From positions 20,808 to 84,807 of the forward strand of contig VXAA01000862.1 in assembly GCA_013399115.1 (NCBI GenBank): a DNA stretch of 64,000 nt, read 5' to 3'. Under the pieces are notes generated by a model that was given only the letters and a program-made list of their open reading frames with translations, ran no database searches and had not been told where the DNA came from. The DNA is from Anseranas semipalmata. Lineage: Eukaryota > Chordata > Aves > Anseriformes > Anseranatidae. Below are positions 50,156 to 62,319 of this stretch, in pieces; position 1 is the first letter of the stretch; every line of letters starts with the position of its first letter. The translations under genes were made by a program, and so were the position numbers.

Positions 50156-50992
50156 AGTTAGACGCCATGAAACATGACAGAAGTTCATTGGAAGAAGCTC
50201 TTGCATTTTCTATCTTCAGTAAAACATATATAGACTGTCTTTTAGTTCCATTAAGATGAGTCTCAGTGATGTAGTAACACATTTGCTTGGACCACACTGT
50301 TTTTTTTTCTGCCTTTGAGTGTCAGCATTTCTGAAAGGCTTCATCTTTTTTCGATTTTAGAAGCATCTCTTTGCAAGTGTACTATGTATTTACTGTATAT
50401 CCCTGTATACTGAAAGGTAAGGAGAAAATACCTTCTACATCCACAGAACACTGTCAGGATGGAATCGATTTTGTCCCGTTACAAAAGGAAAAACTCCAAC
50501 CTAGAGCTGCAGATTAAGCAGTCTGTATATCTCTTTTTCTGTTCCATGATAAACCTGGGGGGGTGCATGAGACATGGCAGGGTATTATCTGAGCTACTAA
50601 GAATGTTAATAGAAAATTTCTAGTGTAATTTATTTTTGTCAGCTAATGAGAAGTAATGCTAGTCCTGAAATCAATGCAGGGATTATGTACTGAATTAACC
50701 TTAACAGAACATGTACTTCATCGGGAAGTATTTAACACAAAATTAAAATCAGCTTTATTCTAAAAACAACAATTTGTATTTCTCAACCTACTCTATTTAA
50801 TTACAAATTGTCTCAGAAGTGTATGGATTTCTTAGAAAAGCAATGCCCTTTCCTCACTGGTGCATATTCAAAGTGAATTACTGAAAATATTTAAAGCAGC
50901 CAATGTTTCGATTAGCACTTTATATTTTTAACTGGTTTGTCAATTTACCTTATTGTATTTTTTATCTGTAGTCACAGTTCAATTTTTATTTT

Positions 50993-51040
50993 AATAAAAT
51001 AAAATAAAATAAAATAAAATAAAATAAAATAAAATAAAAA
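50993..51040. repeat. (AAAAT)n microsatellite
   Basis: About nine uninterrupted AAAAT units. Confidence 0.97.
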
Positions 51041-51602
51041 GTTTTATATGATATACTGATATGGTTTCTTCTCCCTGCATGCAGTGCAGATGTCATCAAA
51101 GACATTGAGAGCAATGCAGTCAATTTTGTGAATATTTTGATGAATTGAAATTTAAGTGTTGTTTGAGAAATTGATTTTATGGTGAATCTTGTGTTGGGTT
51201 CATGAGCCTTTTTTGAGGCTTTTTTAAGGCAACAAAGTTCAGCTGTTGTGTATGAAACACATATAGATTAATATAAGTTCCAGACACTTCTGTTGTTTAA
51301 GATTAACCCATAATAATTCATAGTCTACAATTGTGGTAGGTGGTTTTGTAACTGTTCACATAAATGTATATAAGTCACTAGTAAAGTCAAATATTTTACT
51401 TTGAATTTACAATTATTATGATTATTGGATATTAGAAGCTAAAAACGACTAAGAATATGTTTGCTATATCAAATGAATATATTAGGTCAGCTCATTTTTC
51501 AGACTGTCTGTTAAAATTCTGTGGTATTTCAGACAATTATTTTTCTATGTCCTCTGTGTAACAAGGAATATATATACCCACAAAGAAAGTGGAAATAGAA
51601 AA

Positions 51603-51647
51603 CAAAAAAATAAAATAAAAATAAAAATAAAATAAAATAAAGTAAAA
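51603..51647. repeat. imperfect (AAAAT)n/(AAAAAT)n tract
   Basis: Mixed AAAAT and AAAAAT units, 45 bases, less regular than the tract at 50993. Confidence 0.93.
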
Positions 51648-52130
51648 GGGAAATATGTTATTATAATGTTCAGTCCCAGTCATGTGACATCTTAAAGGAG
51701 CTCTTAATAGGAAGATAAATAGAGAGCACTTAGAATTGAAGAACACATTGTCAGAGTGTTTAAAGACTTCTTTTTCTCCTGCTTTAGTTACCTTAATCAT
51801 CTAACTATATGCCAGTATCGTTACTAGCTAGTATCAGCAGGGCTCACCGCTCTACAGAAGCTGGAGTAACTAATGCTGCAGGCTTTGGCATCCTCAAAGA
51901 ATAGCTGATTCTGTCACCAGCAAGATTTTTGCCACCCTAGTTCCTTTCCTGGATCATAATGCTAAGTCTGGGATTTTCTTTTCTGTGACAGCTGCTACTG
52001 AATCTTGTTCAGCAAGTGAAGCAAGCTCTGCAACACTAAAATAAGTTTGATTTTACCTCCAGTCCATCTGGCTAAACCAAAGGTAAAGCAGTGCATGATT
52101 GCATTCCCCACGTTCCTATACACACAGATT

Positions 52131-53600
52131 TACCATGTGGCTGTGTCAACTACCTCAGCATCAGTCTTATATGGAGGTCCTCAGGTTACCACACGTAAAT
52201 TGATTGACATCCAACTTGACATTCACTGGTGTCTTAACCTGTTCTCCCAGCACAAAGACCAGCACTAGTGTTCTCTGCTCCCGGAGATCTGCCACCTCAT
52301 AGCTACCTTTCTTTGCTGCTATCAGAGCAGAAATGGTCCTTGCTAAATTGAGTTCCTTCCTCTCCAGTGCCAGAGGGCAAAAGCACATCTTTTCTTTTAG
52401 CTGTTTATGATGGTACAACACTATCAGGCAGAGGCCAAGACAGCATCTGCATTTCCTTAAAGGTCATTTGGTGCATCAGTCCAGTCCCCCTCTTCCTCTC
52501 TTTAGTCCTGTTAGGTACAGGGTTCAGAAATCCTGGAGCTGAGTTAAAGAGCATTTGCCCACATCACGCACTATCAGCAACCAATGCTCTCTTAGCTTGA
52601 ATTTTCTGTCTCATCCTAAAATCCTAAGGACAGCTTTTCTGTGTATGATCAATTCTCTTCCTGGGCTAGAAAAAGGAGATGAAAGGAGTTGCATGAAGGT
52701 ATTTCAAAACTGTTTCAGGATGTCTCTCTGGTCTGCCACCTCTCTGAAAAGAAAAAAAAAATGTTTTGTCATAGCTTAATAGATATAAAACAGCTGGTCC
52801 TACCCAGGACTCTCTTCCTACCAGTGAAAAATTTCTGGAGCCAAGTCATTCACAGTATTGTCATTTCCAGGTGCATCCCATGCAGGAAGCATGTGGCAGA
52901 TCAATATCTATGGGAGCAGATCAACATGCCCAGTTACGCTGCTTATTTTGTGCCTGTGCCTTCCCTCTGGTGCTGCTTTCTCTGATGATGACAGCTGTGC
53001 CAGCTAAGAGGACAGACACTGCAAAACAGACAATGTATTCTTTTGCCTCTCTCTAATTTCACAGGTCAGTTATCAAGCGATAAGGGTTTTTGGTATTTGA
53101 CAAACATTCCCTGGACACCTTTTGTCCTTACTTTGTCTGGTCTTTGAAGATGGCATTTTTGTTAGTCACAACCATCCCTTGGACAACTGGGGGAAAGCTA
53201 GGTCCTTATGGTTCTCCCTCAACAAACTGTGCTTCAGCAGTCACTCTGTATTCATCTCTAAAGCAGTGTCAGACTTTCATCCTGGCCTGCTTCTTGATGA
53301 AGAGGTTAATTAACCTTCCCATTTATTTCTGTGTGCCTTATGCTTTTAGGTTTGATGCAGCACTTCTCCCTCAACATCAAAAAGACAATTTTGTTTTATC
53401 TGCACAGGTGTAGGCATTTTAAAATATCCCTTTGGCCATGTTTCCCACTGAAGGAAGTGTCGAAGCTCTGTTCCCTGCATTTAGTGATTGCCAAGAGGAC
53501 ACTGAGCTATAGCCAGATTATTTGTGAAACTGCAAAAGCTCCACTTAATTCTGCTGGAAGGTCAGAGAGCATCCTGCTGGAACTTTTGCATTTGCAATGC
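52131..53600 (+). pseudogene. DIRS-like retrotransposon relic: RNase H and tyrosine recombinase traces
   Basis: Decayed plus-strand coding relic with several collinear motifs of vertebrate DIRS elements, which integrate by a tyrosine recombinase. In order: 52131-52184 reads VAVSTTSASVLYGG (RNase H start, usually VTTDAS..GWG; the Asp is lost) and 52211-52265 reads IHWCLNLFSQHKDQH (following helix). 52893-52970 reads ADQYLWEQINMPSY then PVP, like the 'VDLFATR.N..LP.Y' segment after RNase H. The recombinase follows: 53138 WSLKMAFLLVTT (usually LSLKTAFLVAITSARR); 53256-53280 SKAVSDFHPG (usually PKVVSxFH); 53294-53340 LINLPIYFCVP; 53394-53440 FYLHRCRHFKISLW (usually FYLxRTxxFRKS); and 53520-53537 ICETAK. 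The spacing between the first and fourth recombinase motifs (about 83 codons) is close to that of the family as I remember it. The box I Arg is absent, and the box II HxxR is at best a trace near 53565. Several frameshifts and stops are present, and a part between 52970 and 53138 seems deleted. Confidence 0.62.
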
Positions 53601-55478
53601 CCAATATTTCAATCCTGAAAATGCTTGTGTGACTGATTACCTGTTGTTCCATCTACACTTTCAGTAGGCTCAGTTCCACTTGCAAGCTATCCAGACAAGT
53701 ACTGCTGAAATTGTCATGCATGAAACAGAAACTTGAGATCCTCGGCTGGATGCTTTCTGGCAATGAAACTGCTCAGAATTACAGCAAACAGGGATGCAAA
53801 GAAGTCTTACTTCAAGACTTCTTATGTACAGATAATCCATCCCAGTCTTTCCTCTATTCTGCACTTCTTTACAGGTAAAATTTTTGTTTTTGAGGGAGAC
53901 AGAAATTGCTACCCATGTAAACTATGCACACATGCACATAGCAGTGGAACAGAGTACCCTTGACTATATGATCTACGGAAGTTGCACAGGAAAATGTTTC
54001 TGCTCTCAAGCAGCAGGACACAGCTACACCTACTGTAGAAATGTGTAATCTATATGTATATTCTAACACTACTTATTGGAAAGTAATATTTCTTTCCAGA
54101 TTTACTGCATCTTGGTAATTATATTCTGCTATTTATCTTACACTTCTTGAAGGCTCAAGCTTGCTTGCCATGCATGGTTTCAATATACTTATAGGAGTTT
54201 GGTTCCCCTCAACTTGCATATACACATATCCTGTTTAGAAATAAGATAAAAGGAACTATTTAACTCCCTTTGACAAGAGTCTGTGCTGGTGCATCACAGG
54301 AGCTACAAAATAAAATTAAAAAAAAAATTATTCTGTTATATTCAAACAGTAACACAACGGTACAGCACTAGGATGTACACTAGGGTGTAATACATAAAAC
54401 AGATGGATTACTTAAAGGACTGTATAGACATTACTACTGAAACACACTATTTGACATTAAATGTTAAACTGGATTTGCATTTTTTAGCAATATAACTGAG
54501 TTCACAGCACATGAATAATTCTGTCTTTAGTTCTGCTGTAACACTGTTTCCAAACATTCCTATTGCTGCTTCGCATAGAGAAACTTCTTGTAATGCCATA
54601 AACTGGTAACAAGAAGCTCAGTCCTAAGGCCATTGAAACCAATGGAGGCCATTGACAGACTGTGACAACAGCATTGCATACAAAGTATTGCTGTGTGACA
54701 ATCATATAGTTTGTTGAAATGTAAGTAGAAATGCAAACCTCCAGCTAGTCTCTGCTCATGCTGACATTGTAAGTGTCTTGGCAGTACAGATGTGAAGTAG
54801 TGCCAATTAGTAGCTGATCAGGGAAATAAAAAAAGAAAAATACTATTCTTTTCTGGGAATTGATAATTTCTCAGGTAAAACATCAGAAGTATTAAAGGAA
54901 GAGATGCTGGAAGTGAAAACTTTGAAAAGAGAACACATACTGAGGCTCCTGTTTCTTGAAAATGTAGTTTTGGGTACCAGATGCTGAATGCAGAAAAATG
55001 CAAAGAACATTTATATTGAGACAAGCAACATCAAGGATATTTTTTCTCACCACTTCCTACTACATTTAGCTGTGAATTCTTGGCATTTTCCAAGGAATCA
55101 TTATTCATTGTATTTCTACATTTTCTTTTCCTGAGTAAGAGAGAAACATGCATATTTTATCTCTGCTTTCTAAATATACCACATTGTTTCTTCTCTTTCA
55201 TTTTCTATGTATATCACTGTCATTTTCTGTTTCCTGTTAACACCTTTTTCCTTTTAAAATGTATACATAGTTCAATACAACATTTTTCATGCACAAATAC
55301 ATTTCTTTAATGTATACAGATCATTTCTAATCTATCTAGAACATTAGTTCAGATGGGCTTTTTAACCATCCTTTTTCTAATGTCTTTACTTTTTCACAAG
55401 TGTTGTTTTTCTCTCCTGTTAAATAGTGTTGCATTTGATCATTTCCAAATTGCTCCATTTCCTTGTGACACAGCCATC
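53601..55478. other. DNA without recognisable genes
   Basis: No gene or repeat that I can name. The first few hundred bases could be the 3' end of the DIRS-like relic, but I found no motif there. Confidence 0.5.
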
Positions 55479-55746
55479 TTTTCCTTTCCTTTCCTTTCCT
55501 TTCCTTTCCTTTCCTTTCCTTTCCTTTCCTTTCCTTTCCTTTCCTTTCCTTTCCTTTCCTTTCCTTTCCTTTCCTTTCCTTTCCTTTCCTTTCCTTTCCT
55601 TTCCTTTCCTTTCCTTTCCTTTCCTTTCCTTTCCTTTCCTTTCCTTTCCTTTCCTTTCCTTTCCTTTCCTTTCCTTTCCTTTCCTTTNCCTTTTCCCTTT
55701 TCCCTTTTCCCTTTTCCCTTTTCCCTTTTCCCTTTTCCCTTTTCCC
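55479..55746. repeat. (TTTCC)n passing into (TTTTCCC)n satellite tract
   Basis: About 42 units of the pentamer TTTCC (55479-55687), then a single N at 55688, then eight exact units of the heptamer TTTTCCC (55691-55746). The strand is pure pyrimidine over 268 bases. Because the unit lacks stop codons in all frames, long open frames appear on both strands (FLSFP and KGKER repeats); they are artefacts. Confidence 0.97.
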
Positions 55747-56322
55747 TTTCCTCTCCAAAAGATACTGAGAGAAATTTCAGAGATATTGTATGGGCATTAC
55801 TTGGCTACATAAAAATAGGTGTATCACTTTAAATCACTTGTGGTGTAATTTTAACTAAATATTATTAGGACAAATGTTTGTTTGTACTTACATACAATGA
55901 GGGTAGTCATGCTGGCTAATAGAGGAATTCTCCTGACATGACAGACATCATTTAAGTTAGAAGGAGGTGTTAGAAGGAGCTTCAGCTGTTTCAGCACCTG
56001 AAAATGTCGAGTTCTTCAAATTACATTAACATTTACATGTCTAATAGGAAGCAAGATCAATAGCTTTTTTTACAGAAGGCTGTAGAACTACTTACAGTAG
56101 AACTAAAATTAATCACTGAAAATATAACAATTGCAGACAATCTTATTCATGTTCTGGACAGCTAACGAGAAAGATCAACGTATAGATTAACAGTGCTTCC
56201 TTATTCTGCATCTATTTTAAAGGCTCTGACTGTGACTTGGAGATAGATTTATGGGCTACATTTTAGGTAGAAATGTCTATACCTTATTTTACTTTGTATT
56301 AAAACTGTATATACCTTTGCCA

Positions 56323-56335
56323 TTTTCCCTCCCTC

Positions 56336-56367
<32 letters not shown>

Positions 56368-56510
56368 TCTTTCCCTTTCTCCCTCCTTCCTTTCTTTTCT
56401 CCCTTCCTCCTTTCCTTCCTTCTTCATTTCCTCTCTCCCTTCCCTCACCCCTTCCTCCCCCCCCCCTTTATTCCTTCCTCCCTTTTTCTTTCCCCTTTCT
56501 TCATTCTTCC
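56323..56510. repeat. polypyrimidine tract with (CT)n and (CA)n cores
   Basis: CCCT units, then (CT)n to 56352, seven CA units (56353-56366), then an irregular C/T tract with few A, including a 10-base C-run at 56457-56466. Almost no G over about 190 bases. Confidence 0.95.
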
Positions 56511-59351
56511 AATACAGCATTTTTAATGTACTTTCCGACAGAGCTTTAATTTCATATACTCGTTCTAAACATCGTATAGATTTGCTTGGCCAATAAATGG
56601 TCTTGTTGTTTAGGAAATCATCAAGATACCAGGCATTAAGTAGGTTGCACATTGACCTCCAGTCACTATCTTTAGATCTACATATATTGATCATGAATCA
56701 CAAAGAATCCCAAATACATATTTTTTTCCTACACAAAGGAGAGGAGAGAATGCTTTACCTGTAAAATTTATTTAGCAGGCCTAACCATCTTGGTAAATGT
56801 ATCTTTTTTCCAGCAGAACTGTCAGATTCAGTAATATAATTTGAGACATCTGAGATATATAATCTATTTTTTTTCTTCCGCTACAATGCCAATAAATGGC
56901 TAGTGTTCAATAATTAGGTACTTTTTCTTAACATGAGTGAAGGAAAGATAAAGGTGAAGTGAACAGATTTCTGACATGAGATTTAAACCTGGAAATCATC
57001 CTTGCTTGGTGGTATGAAGGAAGTGTTTTTCCTTTAAAATTCTTCTCAACAAATTCAGGAGTGCTGGGTGAAGTTCATTTGCAGAAAAAGACTTCAGAAA
57101 TAGGAGGAAATCTGAACTTTAAATTGGAGTAGTAGGGTCTGCTATCTTCCAAAATTTTGATCTTATATGGACTGAAACTTAGATAATACTGTAAAACAAT
57201 GTATGAACAATCAACATTGGCAAGAAACAGAAAATTAAACAAATATGAGAAAATCACTGTTTAGCCCTCTTATAGATTTTAACACCTTATCCACAGTTGA
57301 TTTGGCGGTCACTGAAAGGATCAGCACCCATTTTATTTGTTGCTGTTCTGAAAGAGAATGAGAAATACTAAAATGTCTATTGTACTTATGGTGCAATTCC
57401 CACTGTTTCATTGACTTTCTCTTTGCCAACATGCTTCTGGATACTGTTTTAGGACATTGAAACAGGTCTACTACAGTTTTTTCACATTCTAAATTAGTTT
57501 TCTACATTATTTATCTCCAGTTCCCTAAAGGGAGTGTGGAGGTTAGAGGAGCAATAAACTTCATATTGTTATGAGCAGAGTAGAATGCCTGCACCCCACA
57601 GTGTACACTGAAGCAGGAACTACATAGCTGCTGCCCCATCACTTGGGTCAGCTGTGTCCTCCCCTGCAGGGCATTGCCTTGAGGCTGTGCCCTATGACAA
57701 CATGAAAACTTCAGCTCTTTTACCAGGCTAGATAACAGGGCATGAATTACTGAACAGCGAAGGCAATGAACAGAACAACTGCAGAATTGCTGGTTATATA
57801 GCTAGCCTTGCCACTTACTTTTTATAGACTTTTTTAGAAGCCACTTTATCACTACTGCCCAAAGTTTATATATCTACAAAATAAGATTAATGATTCTTTA
57901 AATCATTCCCATATGATAAATCTCTGTGTTATTTTCAAACTATTTTCATTATTGATTACCTTACATAAATGACAGCAGTGCCAATTTGTTTTTAACAACT
58001 TAATACTGTGAAGTATATAGTTGCTTTTCCCTCCATTGTGTGTGTATTTTTTTAGTTGAACTTCATTTGTTTGTAACTTATGATGGTAAATAGTAACTGC
58101 AGAGTTAAAAACAGTAGCATTTTATAAGCTGGCAAATGATTTATCAGAATCTGATCTTTTTATTTTAATTGGCTGCCAAATGTTCCTCTGGTACTTACTT
58201 AATATATTTAATCTAGATAGAAATTGGAATCATGTTATTCTGTCAAGTATTCTAACATAAATAAAAATTCTGCACATAATTTTCTGCCTGTTATAGAGAG
58301 AGACAGCTTTTAGCATGCTAGGAATTAAAATGATGCTTTAAAAAGTAAATAAGAATTTAAGAAGCTAAGGACAACAAATAAAATATCATAACTGAACCTT
58401 TCTCTGAAGTTTTGATAGATTAGCAATTTTCAGTATTTTTTAAACTACTATCATAACTAAACAAAGATAGTACACAATGTATTGGTGTGGTTGCAGTTTA
58501 GAGATTAGCATTTTGATAAAACTTGAGTTTGCAAAGGATTTTGGCTCAAACACAAGCTTTTCTGAGTTAGTGTAGCTCAGACTTCTGTTTATAAACATTA
58601 AAAGGCTCGCAAGAATTGTAAAAGCAAAATATTCCATGAATCTTTGCAAGTTTATATATATATTTCAGAAGATTTTTACCTAGTGTCAACCAAACGTTTG
58701 TATAATAACCCTACAGATATAAAGTCTCTGTGTTTAACATAACTGTCTCTTCATTTAAGACAATAACTTAATACAAATGAGCAGGTAAAACTCTCAACCA
58801 TTTATCTTTTCTTAAAATATCACAGGCTTCACCAAAATTTTCAGAAAATAAATGCAGCCTCTGTGAGAAGATTTGGCTTCAGTGAAATCAAAAGCATTCT
58901 AAGAAGATCCCCAGTCAAGTGTACTTTTAATTGATGAGTTGCTTACCTGTGATTTGGGTTTGAGTTACTCATCTCTATATTAAAACTACATATAAAATAC
59001 ACTGATAAAAGTTTCCTATAAGACATACTGATAGAAAGCTCCTACAAATTACTAATATTAATAATCATATTTTTATAATGTTTTGACTGTTTAGGCTTCT
59101 TAATAGCCTTTTATGGTCCTCTGCACAGGAATTAATTTTACTTCTAAAATCCTATGCTGTATTTTCTGTAACTATGTGTTCTTTACATTCACCATTATTA
59201 TTGTCCTGTTTTACTTGTTTTGTTTAGAGTCATAAATAATGCATTTTAGCTTCATACTAATGCCTGCAGACTTTATTTAATAAATGAAAAGCTATTTTAA
59301 AAACAGATAGATATCTAATGCTAGGTTTTGTGCAGCCACCTCTCTCACCGA

Positions 59352-59398
59352 TTTTAACTGTAAAGTAAAGAAATTAATTTAACTGTAAGTAAAGAAAT
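59352..59398. repeat. local direct duplication, about 22 bp x 2
   Basis: 'tttaactgtaaagtaaagaaat' at 59353-59374 is repeated as 'tttaactgtaagtaaagaaat' at 59378-59398 with one base missing. Confidence 0.9.
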
Positions 59399-59649
59399 GC
59401 CTATCACATAATTGTTGAATTGAATGACTGGTACATTTACCCCAAAATATTTTTTTGAAGTTAGCAAAAGGATTTAGTGCTGTCAAATTTGTTAATAACT
59501 AGTTGCTTTTAAAGAAAAATGAGAATGTCTTAATACATGAGTAAAAGTCAAATGCACATTTTGGACTGTGCACAAAAATACATCAGAAGTGAAGTCTTTT
59601 ATCTTCCCAAGAGAAGAGAAACTTTAAATATTCCCAAGATATCAGGAAA

Positions 59650-59731
59650 TCCTTTTCTCTCTTTTTCTTTTCTTCTTTTTTTCTTTTTTCTTTTTTTCTT
59701 TTTCTTTTTTTCTTTTCTTTTTTTTTTTCTC
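59650..59731. repeat. T-rich polypyrimidine tract
   Basis: 82 bases of only T and C, mostly TTTC/TTTTC units. Confidence 0.95.
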
Positions 59732-60179
59732 AGTCTCTAAAACAATTCTTACTACAAAACATTGGCATTTTACATACACTGATTTCTGTTTGAGGAACAC
59801 TACTTTTGATTTCATTTTCTTGCCAGAGGGGGGAGAAAGGAAATGTTCATTTATATTCATCAGGAAGCATTAATACATAAATTTTACTCTCACTGTTGGT
59901 TTCAGATGTCAGTACAGCTGCACTTAACACAGATTTACATTTACACTCTAGGAATTCTGTATTAGCAGATCCATGTAAAGATTTTATTATTCCCAAATTG
60001 CTGCTTTGTTAAGTGTTTATAGGAGTAGTTACCTGCAGCATTATGATTAAGGGCATAGTAAACTTTTACGTAATAAACAGCTATAGTTTTGTTCATTGTT
60101 GACATATAACATAGAAAATGTCTTTCTAGACAGGGAAGAGAGACCTCAGAGTGGAAACAGCAGTGGTCAAAACCAGACA

Positions 60180-60960
60180 TGACACTGCCAGAAGATGCCC
60201 CAATGACATCACACCTCTGCCTCAGACAGAGAGAGGAGCCTCCCCATCAGATGCTGTGAGCTGCTTCCCTTCCTCACTCCCCTCAGGATATTCTTCTCCA
60301 CTGATTCAAGGCCACTAACACCAAGGCTGCTATTGACTATCACATCTACAATGAGTTCCCCCTACCTAAGTATCATGGAGTTATATCCCTGACATCCTCA
60401 GTCTTGAGCTATTACAACCCACCATGTTATCCTTCTAGCAGATGTCAGAGCAGTGAAAATACCCCAGAAGAATGGGGACTTATGAGTTTTCCCTGAGAGA
60501 ACCACCACCTGAGAGAACAGAAGGAAAAACAAACTACCAGTATTTGGCTTTTTTTTAGAGTCATAACGACTAAAATTCCTTCAGACTCACTTCCTGAATT
60601 GAAACATTTTCTATTTCCCATTCCATCCAATCTCCGTATCTAGGCATTGGTTTCTGAGAAGGCTGTGGCAAAATACCTAAACCTTCACTTCTTTTTAAAC
60701 TATTTTTCTTCTGATATCTCATAACAAAACTCATGGCACTCTCATAAACTCCTCAATAAATACATGTTATGCTCTCATCCTTTAAAGACAAACTCTCTGA
60801 TGGCACCCCAGTGGTTGTACAGGAAGCTCTTTTACAGGAGGGGATGGATAGCAAAATTGTGAGCTGTTTTTCTGGGCACCCCCAGGTATAGCAGATTGTT
60901 TGAAAAAAAGCAGTCAGTTCTGAGACTGTGAGCATAATAAGGGAAAAGGCTAAACTGAAG
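60180..60960 (+). other. weak candidate for a third DIRS-like relic
   Basis: A segment less AT-rich than its surroundings. Around 60200-60290 the plus strand reads TPLPQTERGASPSDAVS followed by PSSLPSG, a Ser/Pro/acidic gag-like composition. Near 60795-60860 it reads VVVQEALLQEGMDSKIVS, which resembles the V-x-x-L-L-x-K-G-A-I-E-x-V-P entry of DIRS reverse transcriptase. No RT core follows. This may be chance. Confidence 0.2.
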
Positions 60961-62246
60961 CTTAGCAGAAAAACTTTAACACATTATGAGAGTCTGCTCT
61001 TGAGGCAGAATAGGAATGGAAGGCACAAGAGAGGAGAATTGTCCTGAGGAGAAGTGTAAAAGTTATTTTGCTATTGCAGTCTGCTTGTGGCATTTCTCTT
61101 AAGCCTCATTCCCTTTTGTTATCATTCTGTTTCTTGTAGCCAGTGTTTGGAAACCATTCTCCACTGTCTCCACTTAGACTGAATTTTTTTGATTTTTTTT
61201 TTGCTGGCTGACATTTCACTTGGAGTGACTCCTCAATGTGCTAGATAGGCCAGGGTGATGGCTCTTTAGAAATGAGGAAAATCTAATGATTCTACTTGGC
61301 AAGTAGTGTAAAGCTCAGTTTATAGAGGAATGAAACCAAGACAAATAAGGACTGATCCTTTATAAGTGCAAATGTGAGAGGGCTTGAACTCTACTGGGAA
61401 CAGAGTGTGAACATTTGGGGATAAAAGGATTAACAAACTTCTCCAAATGTTCTCATAATGTTCTCAAAACCCATCATCCCCAAATGTCTTTTCCTCATCA
61501 TCTGGACAAGGCAGCTGAAACTGCAAAAAAAATTAAATCCAGGTGAGCCTACTTAAATGAAAGTCTCCTTATATTTTCTCCTTCCTTAGAAGGCGGTATT
61601 TCCTGCTCCTGCTGGTTCAGATTCTCTGGACTGACAGTTGCCGTTTAATAGAAAACACTAAGCCTGGAGAGCTGGAAGGCTAAAAACCTTGTAGTACGCC
61701 TTCAGTTTGGTAAGAATAAGAGTCAAACCTGTACAGTGCGTTTTCTGTCTTCCAAACTACATTCATTTCTCCCTTCCTTCAAACTGCAGTGCTATGACCT
61801 GTCACAGGTGCAGAAGACAGCTCAGTCTATGTCCCCCAAAGGAAAAACAACTCACTGCACGGATTTCCAGACTTTCTAAATATACCCTGAAAATGGACTT
61901 TACCTGCCGTGTTTATTTTAATATTTTTGCAGTAGAAATTGAGAATTCTGAGAAGGAAGCACATGTTATTTAGGGAATTAGATGACTTTTTTCAAAATTG
62001 GCTTGCATCAATGAGAGCTCTAAAACAGAAGGATTCTTTATGTGACTCCACCTAGTGAGAGATGAAAAGGCTTTTGAGGCCCAGGAAGACAACCTGGGGA
62101 GGGCAGAAAATGCAGAAAAGCAGAATGTCAAATAATTCAGAAAAGAGAGACAATGGACAATCTTACAAGGAACCTCTGCGACCAAAGGTGGGGGGGGGGA
62201 GAAGTAGACACTATGCTTTTTATTCCGTCAGACCCTGATCAGACTT

Positions 62247-62319
62247 GAGCAGGAGGGCTGGGCTGGCTGGCTGGACTCCAGAAGTCCCTTCCGACCTAAA
62301 CTATTTTGTGATTCTATGG
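62247..62319 (+). mobile_element. CR1 LINE 3' tail
   Basis: 'ggctggctggctggactcca', 'gtcccttccgacctaaact' and the octamer 'attctatg' at the end mark about 70 bp of a plus-strand CR1 tail, of a subfamily different from the 44.3-kb tail. Confidence 0.9.

Larger units (their letters stand above)
50156..52130. other. AT-rich DNA without recognisable genes
   Basis: Apart from two AAAAT-type tracts I see nothing nameable. From about 51820 the base composition becomes less AT-rich, and this may be the upstream part of the relic that follows. Confidence 0.5.
55747..60179. other. AT-rich DNA without recognisable genes
   Basis: Besides the pyrimidine tracts and a direct repeat listed separately, no gene or transposon is recognised. 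A less AT-rich patch at about 57570-57760 has no identifiable content. Confidence 0.5.

Noticed and set aside
52440..52520. FLKG-like text suggesting a recombinase N-terminal domain
   Set aside because: It lies only about 150 bp after the RNase H trace, too close for the normal order of parts, so it was not used as support for the DIRS-like call.
55336..55832. 159- and 140-codon repetitive frames (FLSFP and KGKER repeats)
   Set aside because: Direct translation of the TTTCC/TTTTCCC satellite.
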